Source: Lutibacter sp. B2 (GTDB lineage Bacteria; Bacillota; Clostridia; Peptostreptococcales; Thermotaleaceae). Taken from it: a stretch of 64,000 nucleotides of DNA. The notes below the pieces were generated by a model, which saw only the letters and a program-made list of their open reading frames with translations, had not been told where the DNA came from and did not search any database. The position numbers and the translations under genes are program-made. Shown here in pieces: positions 8,161-17,292 of the stretch (its first letter is position 1; each line of letters opens with the position of its first letter). Location of the stretch: contig JADPRS010000015.1 of the NCBI GenBank assembly GCA_015686845.1, positions 1 through 64,000 of the forward strand, read 5' to 3'.

Positions 8161-8245
8161 AGAAAGGGTGTGATTATATAAACGTCGTTCCGGCAAGTAT
8201 GAAGATTGCAAGTCACTCCTTATTATATAATCACACCTTTTTAAA
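8161..8245 (+). other. Long inverted repeat with 41-base loop between ABC ATPase and permease genes
   Basis: GGTGTGATTATATAA on the left (ending 8181) pairs exactly with TTATATAATCACACC on the right (from 8223), extended by a G-T pair and A-T pairs; the right arm ends in TTTTT. The loop holds two GCAAGT copies 14-15 bases apart. It may be an intrinsic terminator or attenuator, a small RNA, or the remnant of a small mobile element. A weak promoter (TGGAAA 8247-8252, TATAAT 8269-8274) follows it and could drive the permease separately. Confidence 0.6.
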
Positions 8246-8302
8246 ATGGAAAGTATAAAGTTGCTTTTTATAATAAAGGTTGGTAGAGGAAGGTGAGTGA
8301 AT

Positions 8303-9436
8303 ATGAGTCTTAGAAGATTAATGACAATTGTAAAAAAGGAATTTATTCATATAAAAAGAGATAAAGCAAGCCTTGGAATGGCTATTATGATGCCGATTGT
8401 ATTTATCATGTTATTTGGATATGCAGTAAATACGGATGTTGAGAATATAAAAATAGCCGTTATGGATACGGATCATACGGTTCAAAGTAGAGAACTTGTA
8501 AGTAAATTTAAAAATTCTGATTATTTTTGTCCTGATGTTTATGTAAAAAGTACAAAAGAGCTTGAAAAATTAATAGATAATGGAGATGTAAAGGCAGGTA
8601 TTATTATTCCATCTGGGTTTTCAAAGAAAATAAAAACAGGGAAAAATCCACAAATGCAACTAATCATTGATGGAACAGATCCTACCATCGCACGGACAGC
8701 ACTTCAAAATGGAATGATGCTTACAGAAATGTACTCTGTTAAAATACAGGAAAAAGAATTAATAAAAAAAGGATTGAATAATAATAAATCAAAAAATATA
8801 GATGTCAGAACAAGGGTATGGTATAATCCAAATCTAGAAAGTACAAAGTTTACAATACCAGGACTTATTGGACTGATTATGCAAAACATTACTGTTATGC
8901 TCACTGCATTTTCTTTAGTACGGGAAAAAGAAAATGGAACACTAGAATTATTAATTGTAACGCCTATAAAATCTGCCGAACTTATTTTGGGAAAGATGAT
9001 CCCGTATATTTTCATTGGATCAATTGATTTTTTGATTGCATTATTTTTTGGCAGTTATTTATTTCAAGTACCTATAGAGGGGAGTCTTTTTCTTTTAATT
9101 GTATTAGGTTTTGGATTTGTCATTTGTTCTTTAGCCATAGGAATGCTTATTTCAACAATCGCACAAAATCAAGCACAAGCTATGCAAATGACTATATTTT
9201 TCATACTTCCAAGTGTCCTTCTTTCAGGATTTATATTTCCAATGGAAGCAATGCCTAAACTAATACAAAGTGCAGGATATTTTATACCACTCACTTATTT
9301 TTTAAAGATATTAAGAGGAATTATATTAAAGGGGATTGGTCTAAATTATTTATGGAAGGAAGTAATTATTCTTTTTAATTTTGGGATGATCCTTTTAATA
9401 TTTGCTTCTATAAGATTTAAAAAGAAATTAGATTAA
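8303..9436 (+). CDS. ABC-2 type exporter permease
   Basis: A 377-residue integral membrane protein. One transmembrane segment near the N-terminus (IMMPIVFIMLFGYAVN) is followed by a large extracytoplasmic domain (about residues 45-170), then a cluster of five membrane segments from about residue 180 to 370 containing the family motif VREKENGTLELLIVTP and the late FIFPMEAMP loop, the ABC-2 (YhhJ/YbhR) topology. The ATG at 8303 is preferred over the GTG at 8297 because AGGTGA ends six bases before it. It should form a homodimer with the ATPase encoded at 7375-8157 and dock to the HlyD-like lipoprotein. Many related systems have two permease genes; only one is present here. Confidence 0.88.
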   Translation: MSLRRLMTIVKKEFIHIKRDKASLGMAIMMPIVFIMLFGYAVNTDVENIKIAVMDTDHTVQSRELVSKFKNSDYFCPDVYVKSTKELEKLIDNGDVKAGIIIPSGFSKKIKTGKNPQMQLIIDGTDPTIARTALQNGMMLTEMYSVKIQEKELIKKGLNNNKSKNIDVRTRVWYNPNLESTKFTIPGLIGLIMQNITVMLTAFSLVREKENGTLELLIVTPIKSAELILGKMIPYIFIGSIDFLIALFFGSYLFQVPIEGSLFLLIVLGFGFVICSLAIGMLISTIAQNQAQAMQMTIFFILPSVLLSGFIFPMEAMPKLIQSAGYFIPLTYFLKILRGIILKGIGLNYLWKEVIILFNFGMILLIFASIRFKKKLD

Positions 9437-9439
9437 TAT

Positions 9440-9504
9440 TTAACATCCATTTAACAAAAGGTTCATATTCTTTTAACATTATTATTGTAAAATTAGCCTA
9501 TAAT
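9440..9504 (+). promoter_or_regulatory. PhoP-box array and promoter of pstS
   Basis: Four hexamers at exactly 11-base steps: TTAACA at 9440, 9451 and 9473, and TTCATA at 9462. A -10 TATAAT lies at 9499-9504, 20 bases after the last hexamer. Direct TTAACA-type repeats with 5-base gaps are the binding pattern of PhoP, the response regulator of phosphate starvation in Firmicutes, which replaces a -35. No PhoPR genes are in the window. Confidence 0.85.
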
Positions 9505-9551
9505 AATGATTAAGAAAACAAAACCTTTAAAAATGAATGGAGGAAAATAAA

Positions 9552-10406
9552 ATGAAAAAGTTTTTAGAAATTTCGTTAGCACTTATGTTAACAATAGGTT
9601 TATTAGGTGGTTGTGGAGCAAAGGAAGAAGCAAAAGTGCCTGAAGGTTCTACATTATCAGGTAAGATTGTAATTGCAGGTTCAACATCTGTACAGCCATT
9701 ATCAGAAGAATTAGCAGATGCATTTACGGAAAAATACCCAGAAGTATCGATTGAAGTACAAGGTGGAGGTTCAAGTGTTGGAGTAAAATCAGCGAAAGAA
9801 AAAATTGCAGATATGGGCGCTTCCTCTAGAGCGGTAAAAGAATCAGAAAAAGAATATGGATTAACAGAGTATGTTATTGCAAAGGATGGTATAGCTGTTG
9901 TTGTAAATCCATCAAATAAGGTTGATGATTTATCATTGGAGCAAATAAAGAAAATATTTACAGGAGCAATTACCAACTGGAAAGAAGTAGGGGGAGCAGA
10001 TAAAGAAATAACAGTAGTAAGTAGAGAAGATGGTTCTGGTACAAGAGGTGCTTTTGTAGAAATTACAAAAGTTTTAGATGAAAATGGGGAAGGAAAAAAG
10101 ATTGATAATACGACTAAAAATGCATTGGTTCAACCTTCTACAGGTGCTGTAAAGCAAACTGTTGCCAATACACCAGATGCAATTGGATATATTTCAATGG
10201 GTGGTATGGATGATACAGTGAAAGATGTTAAGGTTGAAGGCGTAAGTGCTACAGAAGAGAATGCAAAGGCAGGAACATATAAAATATCAAGACCATTCTT
10301 ATACTTAACAAATGGAGAAGAATCAGAAGTAGTAAAGAAATATATGGAGTTTGTTTTAAATGAGGGGCAAGAAATTGTTAAAGAAGAGTTCATTTCAGTA
10401 AAATGA
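9552..10406 (+). CDS. pstS: Phosphate ABC transporter, phosphate-binding lipoprotein
   Basis: A 284-residue extracellular phosphate receptor anchored by lipid. The signal peptide ends at lipobox LGGC with C21. Phosphate-contacting segments are visible: AGSTSVQPL, GGGSSVGVKS, MGASSRAVK, and REDGSGTRGAF, followed by QPSTGAVKQTVANTPDAIGY. The ATG at 9552 follows GGAGG at 9539-9543; an in-frame upstream ATG at 9537 overlaps that site and is rejected. A terminator follows, then a second PhoP-box promoter in front of pstC, so pstS is separable from the rest: receptor made in excess, with limited read-through into pstCAB. Induction under phosphate starvation is inferred from the promoter. Confidence 0.95.
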   Translation: MKKFLEISLALMLTIGLLGGCGAKEEAKVPEGSTLSGKIVIAGSTSVQPLSEELADAFTEKYPEVSIEVQGGGSSVGVKSAKEKIADMGASSRAVKESEKEYGLTEYVIAKDGIAVVVNPSNKVDDLSLEQIKKIFTGAITNWKEVGGADKEITVVSREDGSGTRGAFVEITKVLDENGEGKKIDNTTKNALVQPSTGAVKQTVANTPDAIGYISMGGMDDTVKDVKVEGVSATEENAKAGTYKISRPFLYLTNGEESEVVKKYMEFVLNEGQEIVKEEFISVK

Positions 10407-10410
10407 TTTA

Positions 10411-10460
10411 GAAAAGACCATGGAGGTTATCTTGATTAAGATAACTTTCATGGTCTTTTC
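10411..10460 (+). terminator. Terminator between pstS and pstC
   Basis: GAAAAGACCATG pairs with CATGGTCTTTTC (10449-10460) and inner segments GTTATCTT/AAGATAAC also pair around a 4-base loop, giving a stem above 20 bp. The T run is short, so partial read-through is plausible. Confidence 0.75.
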
Positions 10461-10486
10461 ATTATAAAAATTAACTAGATTTAAAT

Positions 10487-10540
10487 TTAACATGGATTTA
10501 ACATTGCGTTAACCTCTACATAAAGAAAGAAGAATATAAT
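10487..10540 (+). promoter_or_regulatory. PhoP-box array and promoter of pstCAB-phoU
   Basis: TTAACA at 10487 and 10498 and TTAACC at 10509, again 11 bases apart, with -10 TATAAT at 10535-10540, 20 bases after the last hexamer. The geometry is the same as at the pstS promoter. Confidence 0.83.
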
Positions 10541-10586
10541 GATGATGTAAGATGAATAAACAATGAATTTTGGAAGGAGTATTGAT

Positions 10587-11471
10587 ATGAAAATCCATGA
10601 GAAGATAATAGAAACGATTCTATTCATCTGTGCAGCAATTGCCACATTATCTGTATTATTAATTACAGTATTTATTTTTAAAGAAGGGTTGCCTGTACTT
10701 AAGAGTTATGGCGTTTTCAATTTTATATTTGGTAAAACATGGAGTCCTACAAATGAACAGTTTGGTGCACTACCTATGATCATGGGTTCTATATCAGTAA
10801 CATTAGGAGCATTAGTAATAGGGGTTCCTATGGGCATTGCTTGTGCAATATTTTTAGCAGAAATTGCGCCTAAATCAGTAGTAAAGATATTTAAGCCTGC
10901 CGTTGAATTATTAGCAGGAATACCATCTGTTGTTTATGGATTTTTTGGATTGGCTGTGGTAGTTCCAATTATAAGAACAAATATTTTGCCCATTATACAA
11001 AAATTTAATCCAGATGCTAATACGTCGGGATACAGTATCTTAGGAGGCGCTATAATCTTAGCCGTTATGATTCTTCCTACCATTGTAAACATATCTGAAA
11101 ATGCAATAAAAGCGGTTCCTTTTGAGTATAAACAAGGATCACTTGCTTTAGGTGCATCTCATTTTGAAACAATTACGAAAGTAATCATACCAGCAGCAAA
11201 ATCTGGAATTATAACTTCTATTGTATTAGGAATGGGAAGAGCCGTTGGAGAAACCATGGCAGTAATACTGATAACAGGAAATATGCCAAAGGTTCCAGGA
11301 AGTGTATTAGACTCTGTCGCTACGCTTACAGGGACTATTGCAATGGAGATGGGATATGCTGGCCCTATGCATCAAAGAGCATTATTTGCAACTGGAATTA
11401 TATTGTTTGTGTTTATTATGATGTTGAATATAATAGCGAGCACAACATTAAAAAGAGTAGGAAGGGGATAA
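10587..11471 (+). CDS. pstC: Phosphate ABC transporter permease PstC
   Basis: A 294-residue inner-membrane permease with six membrane segments. The binding-protein-dependent transport signature is visible as EYKQGSLALGASHFETITKV about two-thirds along, and LAGIPSVVYGFFGLAVVVP marks the Pst family. It forms the channel with PstA. The ATG at 10587 is chosen because AAGGAG (10574-10579) is well spaced; an upstream in-frame ATG at 10563 lacks a ribosome site. First gene of the pstCAB-phoU operon behind its own PhoP-type promoter; five bases separate its stop from pstA. Confidence 0.94.
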   Translation: MKIHEKIIETILFICAAIATLSVLLITVFIFKEGLPVLKSYGVFNFIFGKTWSPTNEQFGALPMIMGSISVTLGALVIGVPMGIACAIFLAEIAPKSVVKIFKPAVELLAGIPSVVYGFFGLAVVVPIIRTNILPIIQKFNPDANTSGYSILGGAIILAVMILPTIVNISENAIKAVPFEYKQGSLALGASHFETITKVIIPAAKSGIITSIVLGMGRAVGETMAVILITGNMPKVPGSVLDSVATLTGTIAMEMGYAGPMHQRALFATGIILFVFIMMLNIIASTTLKRVGRG

Positions 11472-11475
11472 TATT

Positions 11476-12360
11476 ATGCATGTTGTTGGCAAATTGAGTG
11501 TGAAAAAACCAATTTTTAATAGACCAAAGAAAAAAACAAATATAAAAGAGAAAATAGCCTATATCTGTATATATGCTGTAGCTTTAATAACAATGTTAGC
11601 TTTGATATCTATTATAGGATATGTACTATTAAATGGGATACAACATATCAATTTAGAATTTTTCACACAAGAACCAAGAAGCATGGGAAGAAAAGGTGGT
11701 ATATTTTCTATCATAGTAGGAACCATATATTTGACGATTGTATCAATTGCTATAGCTACACCAATAGGCATAGGTGCTGCTATATATCTAACGGAGTATG
11801 CAAAAGAAAATAAATTAATAAAGATTATAAGATTTGGTACGGAAACTTTAGCAGGAATACCATCTATTATATTTGGATTATTTGGATTTGTATTCTTTGT
11901 AATATTTTTAGGATTTAGGTGGTCTATCCTATCGGGCGGATTAACACTTGCTATAATGATCCTTCCAACATTGATTAGGACCACAGAAGAATCTATTAAA
12001 ACCGTACCCAATTCTTTAAGAGAAGGAAGTTTAGCACTAGGAGCTACAAAATGGCAAACCATTGTTAAAGTCGTTTTACCAAGTAGTATACCTGGGATAT
12101 TAACAGGTTTGATATTAGGCATAGGTAGAGCTATAGGAGAGACAGCTGCGATTATGTTAACAGCAGGAAGCTCATTAGGTATACCTGAATCTATCATGGA
12201 TCCTACAAGAACTATGTCTGTTCATGTGTATCTGTTAGCATCAGAGGGATTGTCAAAGGAAAAAACTTTTGCTACAGCTTCCGTATTGATCATATTTGTT
12301 TTGATTATAAATCTTTCAGCAAATATGGTAGCTAATAAATATATAAAAAAATTGATATAG
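11476..12360 (+). CDS. pstA: Phosphate ABC transporter permease PstA
   Basis: A 294-residue permease partner of PstC. After a basic cytoplasmic N-terminus of about 30 residues come six membrane segments. Family features include [18 protein letters not shown], the EAA-type loop [21 protein letters not shown], and [17 protein letters not shown]. The N-terminal extension is lysine-rich. GGAAGGGG lies before the ATG. It sits between pstC (4 bases before) and pstB (22 bases after). Confidence 0.94.
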   Translation: MHVVGKLSVKKPIFNRPKKKTNIKEKIAYICIYAVALITMLALISIIGYVLLNGIQHINLEFFTQEPRSMGRKGGIFSIIVGTIYLTIVSIAIATPIGIGAAIYLTEYAKENKLIKIIRFGTETLAGIPSIIFGLFGFVFFVIFLGFRWSILSGGLTLAIMILPTLIRTTEESIKTVPNSLREGSLALGATKWQTIVKVVLPSSIPGILTGLILGIGRAIGETAAIMLTAGSSLGIPESIMDPTRTMSVHVYLLASEGLSKEKTFATASVLIIFVLIINLSANMVANKYIKKLI

Positions 12361-12382
12361 TATATTGAAGGGGGATAAAATT

Positions 12383-13144
12383 ATGGTAAATAATACGAAA
12401 ATAAAGGTTAGAAACCTCAATCTTTTTTATGGAGAACATCAGGCGTTAATAGATGTAAATATGGATATTATGAAAAATAAGGTAACTGCACTTATTGGCC
12501 CTTCAGGATGTGGAAAATCTACTTTTTTAAGAACTTTAAATAGAATGAATGACCTTATAGATGGTGTGAAAATAAAGGGAGACGTACTTTTAGATGATGT
12601 GGATATATATGGAAATGAAAGTGATTTAATAAATTTAAGAAAAAATGTTGGGATGGTTTTTCAAAAACCAAATCCTTTTCCTAAAACAATCTATGAAAAT
12701 GTAGCATATGGACCTAAAATACATGGAATAAAGAAAAAATCAGAGTTAGATGAAATTGTTGAAAAGAGTTTAAAAGGGGCGGCACTTTGGGATGAAGTAA
12801 AGGATAGACTTGATAAGCCAGCTTTGGGATTATCTGGAGGACAGCAACAAAGACTTTGTATTGCCAGATGTTTAGCTGTTGAACCGGATGTAATATTAAT
12901 GGATGAACCTACATCTGCATTAGATCCTATCTCAACGGTTAAGGTGGAAAATTTATTAGATGAGCTTAAGGCTAAATATACAATTGTAATTGTAACACAT
13001 AATATGCAACAAGCTGGAAGGGTATCTGATTATACATCCTTTTTTTTAAACGGTAAAATTATAGAAACGGATTTAACGGAGAATATATTTTCAAATCCTA
13101 GAGATAAGAGAACAGAGGATTATATTACAGGAAGATTTAGCTAA
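12383..13144 (+). CDS. pstB: Phosphate ABC transporter ATPase PstB
   Basis: A 253-residue ATPase driving phosphate import. Walker [10 protein letters not shown] (about residues 39-47), Q-loop [10 protein letters not shown], signature LSGGQQQR, Walker [14 protein letters not shown] and switch histidine (VTHNMQQA) are all intact. Length is normal for PstB. The ATG at 12383 follows GAAGGGGG; an in-frame upstream ATG at 12365 lies before this site and is rejected. It is 38 bases upstream of phoU. Confidence 0.96.
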   Translation: MVNNTKIKVRNLNLFYGEHQALIDVNMDIMKNKVTALIGPSGCGKSTFLRTLNRMNDLIDGVKIKGDVLLDDVDIYGNESDLINLRKNVGMVFQKPNPFPKTIYENVAYGPKIHGIKKKSELDEIVEKSLKGAALWDEVKDRLDKPALGLSGGQQQRLCIARCLAVEPDVILMDEPTSALDPISTVKVENLLDELKAKYTIVIVTHNMQQAGRVSDYTSFFLNGKIIETDLTENIFSNPRDKRTEDYITGRFS

Positions 13145-13182
13145 GCTATATAAGTAAAATAACTTATTGGGGGTAGAACAGA

Positions 13183-13833
13183 ATGCCAAGATTACAATTG
13201 TCAAATGAGTTAGAAAAACTACACAATGATTTATTAAAGCTAGGAAATATGGTTGAAAATGCTATCTTGGATTCAATAAAATCTTTGAAAAATCAAGATA
13301 TAAAGCTAGCAAATAAAGTGGTAGATGGAGATGAAATAATTAATTCTTTAGAAGAAGAGATTGGCGATAAATGTATTAAATTAATTGCTACCCAACAGCC
13401 TATGGCAATTGATTTGAGGGAAATATGCGCTATTTTAAGATTGATTGCAGATTTAGAAAGAATGGCTGATCATGCAGTTGATATTGCAAAATTTACAATA
13501 GAGTTAGCGGGTGAAAAATATATGAAGGCATTGATAGATATACCTAGAATGGCTGATTTATCAATAGAGATGGTAAGGAAATCTTTAGAGGCTTTTATTA
13601 AAAAAGATATTGTTCTTGCAAAAGAAACCTGGGCTTTAGATGAGACTGTTGATGATATATATAAACAAATATATAGAGAATTACTAACCTATATGATAGA
13701 AGACCCAAAAAAAATTACACAATCTACTTACTTCTTATTTATTTGTTCTCATATTGAAAGAATAGCTGATTATGCTAAAAATGTATGTGAAAAGGTTGTG
13801 TTTATTCAAACAGGCGGGTATTCTATGAAATAG
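13183..13833 (+). CDS. phoU: Phosphate signalling regulator PhoU
   Basis: A 216-residue all-helical protein with two PhoU repeats (about residues 10-100 and 115-205), each a three-helix bundle with the metal-binding pattern (ADLERMADHAVDIAK in the first, SHIERIADYAKNVCEKV in the second). PhoU restrains Pst transport and the Pho response when phosphate is plentiful. Ribosome site GGGGG before the ATG. Last gene of the pst operon, followed by a terminator. No sensor kinase or response regulator gene lies beside it. Confidence 0.94.
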   Translation: MPRLQLSNELEKLHNDLLKLGNMVENAILDSIKSLKNQDIKLANKVVDGDEIINSLEEEIGDKCIKLIATQQPMAIDLREICAILRLIADLERMADHAVDIAKFTIELAGEKYMKALIDIPRMADLSIEMVRKSLEAFIKKDIVLAKETWALDETVDDIYKQIYRELLTYMIEDPKKITQSTYFLFICSHIERIADYAKNVCEKVVFIQTGGYSMK

Positions 13834-13847
13834 GTATGAATACTAAG

Positions 13848-13879
13848 AAAACCATCACATTTTGTGAATGGTTTTTTTA
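13848..13879 (+). terminator. Rho-independent terminator of the pst operon
   Basis: AAAACCAT-CAC pairs with GTGAATGGTTTT with one bulged base and is followed by a run of seven T. Confidence 0.85.
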
Positions 13880-14021
13880 GTATTTATGGGAAATTATAAT
13901 TTTTTAAAATAAGATAAAAGAAATTAATAAAATTACTTACTTATTAAAATAATATTATACATAGAGATCGTAAAGTTGAATGTCTGATACTAGTAGAAAA
14001 AACATATTGAAAGGGCGTAAT

Positions 14022-14645
14022 ATGAATAAAAGATTGCATTTATTTTTATTAATTAGTATAATAGGCATATTTGTTTGCTCCGCAATAAATCCTCAGGATT
14101 ATCAAACATGGGCTTTAGAAGTATCGCCAAGTATCCTATTAATAGGCGTATTAATTAAAATATATCCTACATTTAAATTTTCAAATTTAGTATATGTATT
14201 AATTTGGATTCATGGAATTATAGTCATAATAGGAGCACATTATACCTATTCAAAAGTACCCGTTTTTAATTGGTTGAAAGACATACTAGATTTAAGTAGA
14301 AATCACTATGATCGGTTTGCACATTTTGTTATAGGTGCTATTATGGCTATATTTTTAAGAGAAATATTAATCAGAAAATCCCCTATAAAAAAAGGAAAGT
14401 GGTTATTTGGTATAGTGGTATCTATATCTGTAGCATTAAGTAGTATTTATGAAATATTAGAATTTATAATTATGAAGATGAGTGGAAAAGGAGTCAATGC
14501 ATTTTTAGGAACACAAGGGGATCAATGGGATGCTCAATGGGATATGCTACTTGCCTTAATAGGAACAATCATTTCGTTAGTAATCCTTCGTAATTATCAT
14601 GATCAATCAATGAAGAATATAGAAAATCAAATCAAAAAGCTTTGA
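14022..14645 (+). CDS. YjdF-like (DUF2238) membrane protein
   Basis: A 207-residue membrane protein with about six hydrophobic segments. It matches my recollection of the DUF2238/YjdF family through the loop motif NHYDRFAHFVIGA (about residue 98 on) and the late GTQGDQWDAQWDML motif, whose conserved His, Asp and Trp residues suggest a membrane-embedded active or metal site. Function is not established. The ATG at 14022 is preferred (AAAGGG eight to ten bases before); an earlier in-frame ATG at 13980 lacks a clear ribosome site. It is a single gene between the pst terminator and the asnS T-box leader. Confidence 0.78.
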   Translation: MNKRLHLFLLISIIGIFVCSAINPQDYQTWALEVSPSILLIGVLIKIYPTFKFSNLVYVLIWIHGIIVIIGAHYTYSKVPVFNWLKDILDLSRNHYDRFAHFVIGAIMAIFLREILIRKSPIKKGKWLFGIVVSISVALSSIYEILEFIIMKMSGKGVNAFLGTQGDQWDAQWDMLLALIGTIISLVILRNYHDQSMKNIENQIKKL

Positions 14646-14698
14646 CATATGATTTTCTAAATATTATAATATCATTAGTAAAAATTATATATGAAAAA

Positions 14699-14936
14699 CT
14701 GTGATGAGAAGAGTACATGTAAGAGGTAGTTATAGCGAGTCGGTGATGGTGAAAGTCCGATACGAAGCTTATATTGAAGAACATCTCTGAGTTTCTAACC
14801 GAAATCTATTGAGAGTAGGCTTAGACGGCAAAAACCGTTATAAATTTAATCAAGATGACCATTATAGTATGGTAATCAGGGTGGTACCGCGGAAAATATA
14901 GCCTTTCGTCCCTATTGGAGACGAGGGGCTTTTTAT
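14699..14936 (+). promoter_or_regulatory. T-box leader (Asn) of asnS
   Basis: A tRNA-sensing leader. Stem I carries the AGTCGGTGATGGTGAAAGTCCG block and the specifier AAC (14780-14782), an Asn codon, in the GAAG-AAC-ATCTCTGAG context. The T-box sequence AGGGTGGTACCGCGG is at 14878-14892. The terminator stem (GCCTTTCGTC with GACGAGGGGC) ends in TTTTT at 14930-14934. Uncharged tRNA-Asn should stabilise the antiterminator and turn on asnS. Confidence 0.95.
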
Positions 14937-14953
14937 ATTTAGGAGGGAAACAA

Positions 14954-16345
14954 ATGAAAACAGTATACATCAAAGATATCTATAGAAATACTGAAAAATA
15001 TGCAGATCAAACGATCAAAATTTCTGGATGGATTAGAACGTTAAGAGCATCTAAGGCTTTTGGATTTATTGAGCTAAATGATGGAACATTCTTTAAAAAC
15101 ATGCAAGTTGTATTTGAAGAAAACTTAGAAAATTTCAAAGAAATATCAAAACTTGGAATTAGTGCAGCTATTATTTTAGAAGGAAAATTAGTAGTAACGC
15201 CAGGAGCTAAACAACCTTTTGAAATAAAGGCAACGAAGATAGAAGTAGAGGGAACATCTGATAAAGATTATCCTCTTCAAAAGAAAAGACATACTTTTGA
15301 GTTTTTAAGAACCATTTCTCATTTAAGACCAAGAAGTAACACTTTTTCAGCAGTATTTAGAATTCGATCATTAGCAGCTTTCGCGATTCATAAATTCTTC
15401 CAAGAAAGAAGATTTGTTTATACCCATACGCCAATCATTACGGGAAGTGATGCAGAAGGTGCAGGAGAAATGTTTAGATTGACTACCCTAGATTTAAATA
15501 ATATTCCAAGAAATGAAGAAGGAAATATAGATACAACGCAAGATTTCTTTGGAAAAGAAACAAATCTTACTGTAAGTGGACAATTACAAGGAGAAGCTTA
15601 TGCATTAGCCTTTAGAAATATATATACGTTCGGACCAACATTTAGAGCAGAAAATTCAAATACTGCAAGACATGCAGCTGAGTTTTGGATGATCGAACCT
15701 GAAATTGCTTTTTCAGATTTAGAAGATAATATGGAATTAGCAGAAGACATGATGAAATATGTGATTCACTATGTAATGGAAAATGCGCCAGAAGAAATGG
15801 AATTTTTCAATAACTTTGTAGATAAAGGATTAATTGAAAGATTAAATAATATTGTGAACGCTGATTTTGAGAGAGTAACTTATACAAAAGCCATAGAAAT
15901 TCTTGAGAATGCAGACAAGGAATTTGAGTATCCAGTACAGTGGGGATGCGATCTTCAGACTGAACATGAAAGATATATTACAGAAGAAGTATTCAAAAAG
16001 CCAGTATTTGTTACGAATTATCCGAAAGAAATAAAAGCATTCTATATGAGATTAAATGAGGATAACAAGACAGTTGCGGCAATGGACCTTTTAGTACCTG
16101 GAATAGGAGAAATCATCGGGGGAAGTCAAAGGGAAGAAAGATTAGATGTTCTTGAAGAGAGAATAAGTGAATTAGGACTTGATAAAGAAGATTACTGGTG
16201 GTATTTAGAACTTAGAAAATACGGTGGAACGAAGCATGCTGGATATGGATTAGGATTTGAAAGAATGATTATGTATTTAACAGGAATGTCAAATATAAGA
16301 GACGTTATATCTTTCCCTAGAACAGTAAAATCAGCAGAATTTTAA
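14954..16345 (+). CDS. asnS: Asparaginyl-tRNA synthetase
   Basis: A 463-residue class IIb synthetase that charges tRNA-Asn. An N-terminal OB-fold anticodon-binding domain (about residues 1-115) precedes the catalytic core with motif 2 ([21 protein letters not shown]) and motif 3 ([15 protein letters not shown]). The [11 protein letters not shown] segment separates it from AspRS. Length is normal. The start at 14954 follows AGGAGG at 14941-14946; an upstream in-frame ATG at 14915 lies within the T-box terminator stem and is rejected. Expression is controlled by the T-box leader, and a strong terminator follows. Confidence 0.97.
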   Translation: MKTVYIKDIYRNTEKYADQTIKISGWIRTLRASKAFGFIELNDGTFFKNMQVVFEENLENFKEISKLGISAAIILEGKLVVTPGAKQPFEIKATKIEVEGTSDKDYPLQKKRHTFEFLRTISHLRPRSNTFSAVFRIRSLAAFAIHKFFQERRFVYTHTPIITGSDAEGAGEMFRLTTLDLNNIPRNEEGNIDTTQDFFGKETNLTVSGQLQGEAYALAFRNIYTFGPTFRAENSNTARHAAEFWMIEPEIAFSDLEDNMELAEDMMKYVIHYVMENAPEEMEFFNNFVDKGLIERLNNIVNADFERVTYTKAIEILENADKEFEYPVQWGCDLQTEHERYITEEVFKKPVFVTNYPKEIKAFYMRLNEDNKTVAAMDLLVPGIGEIIGGSQREERLDVLEERISELGLDKEDYWWYLELRKYGGTKHAGYGLGFERMIMYLTGMSNIRDVISFPRTVKSAEF

Positions 16346-16384
16346 TATAGAGAGATATCGAAAGATATCTCTCTATATTTTTTA
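16344..16384 (+). terminator. Rho-independent terminator of asnS
   Basis: AATATAGAGAGATATC pairs perfectly with GATATCTCTCTATATT around a GAAA tetraloop and ends in TTTTTT. Confidence 0.92.
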
Positions 16385-16396
16385 AAGGAGAGGATG

Positions 16397-16831
16397 ATGA
16401 AAATGTTTTTAAAGTCTGTATACACAGGAATAAAAAAAGGAATAAAAACTACATGGACCCTTGGAAAGGTCGTAGTGCCAGTTTATATAGTAGTAACTTT
16501 TTTAAAGCACACACCTGTAATTGATTGGATTGCTAATTTATTTGCTCCAGTAATGGGTATTTTTAATCTTCCAGGAGAAGCAGTAATCGCTTTGGTAATA
16601 GGAAATTTGTTAAATATGTATGCAGGCGTAGGTGCTTTAAAGGCAATATCACTTACACCCATACAAGTTACTACGTTAGCAGTAATGTTAGGCTTTTCAC
16701 ATTCATTGCTTGTTGAAACAGCCATTGCCAAAAAACTGGGTGCTAATGTATTTACAATTGTAGGCGTTAGAATAACCCTAGGTATTGTATCTGGAATCAT
16801 AGTAGGACAGGTAGGTGGATTACTATGTTAG
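16397..16831 (+). CDS. Nucleoside-recognition (gate) domain membrane protein, subunit 1
   Basis: A 144-residue membrane protein with about four hydrophobic segments. The pattern, including GIKTTWTLGKVVVPVYIVVT, the NLLNMYAGVGAL turn and GFSHSLLVETAI, places it in the nucleoside-recognition/gate-domain superfamily shared by SpmA/SpmB, FeoB and CNT transporters. Three in-frame ATG codons (16394, 16397, 16403) are possible; 16397 gives the best spacing from AAAGGAG (16384-16390). Its last seven bases overlap the next gene, so the two halves are translated together and probably form a heterodimer. The substrate is unknown; proteins of this type are annotated as spore-maturation or nucleoside transport proteins only by analogy. 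Confidence 0.78.
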   Translation: MKMFLKSVYTGIKKGIKTTWTLGKVVVPVYIVVTFLKHTPVIDWIANLFAPVMGIFNLPGEAVIALVIGNLLNMYAGVGALKAISLTPIQVTTLAVMLGFSHSLLVETAIAKKLGANVFTIVGVRITLGIVSGIIVGQVGGLLC

Positions 16832-17292
16832 GAATTTTAAAACAAGGATTAATGGGAAGTTTTGATTCAGTATGCCAAATGGCAATTATTATTATTCCAA
16901 TTATGATTATTCTACAATTAGCCAATGATTATAAAATATTAGCTAAAATTTCAAAACCTCTTTCATTTATCACTAAATTTTTAGGACTATCTGAAAGTGC
17001 AGTATTCCCACTATTAGTAGGTTTTTTTATAGGAATATCATATGGTGCAGGCGTTATTATCGAAAGTGTAGAAGAGGGAAATATTAGTAAAAGAGATACA
17101 TTCTTATTGGTGATTTTTTTAGTGACTTGTCATGCAATTATAGAGGATACGTTAGTATTTGTAGTAGTAGGGGCAGATGGATTGGTGGTAGCATCTATAA
17201 GAATTCTAGCAGCAATATTACTTACGTATGTTATTTCTAAAAATATTAAGATGGATGATCAAGAAGTGTTAAAAAGTAAAGCTGCTAAATAA
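16825..17292 (+). CDS. Nucleoside-recognition (gate) domain membrane protein, subunit 2
   Basis: A 155-residue membrane protein and likely partner of the preceding gene, overlapping it by 7 bases. Four or five hydrophobic segments are seen. The central PLLVGFFIGISYGAGVIIES with the following charged loop EEGNISKRD, and TCHAIIEDTLVFVVVGA, are the second half-gate signature, matching the SFSHSLLVETA region of the partner. The two together look like one gate unit split into two genes, as in SpmA/SpmB. A bidirectional terminator follows directly. The transported or sensed molecule cannot be inferred. Confidence 0.77.
   Translation: MLGILKQGLMGSFDSVCQMAIIIIPIMIILQLANDYKILAKISKPLSFITKFLGLSESAVFPLLVGFFIGISYGAGVIIESVEEGNISKRDTFLLVIFLVTCHAIIEDTLVFVVVGADGLVVASIRILAAILLTYVISKNIKMDDQEVLKSKAAK

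Noticed and set aside
11559-12197. 212-codon open frame on the - strand
   Set aside because: It lies wholly inside pstA, whose protein family is clear; the sequence is a shadow with no ribosome site or known family.
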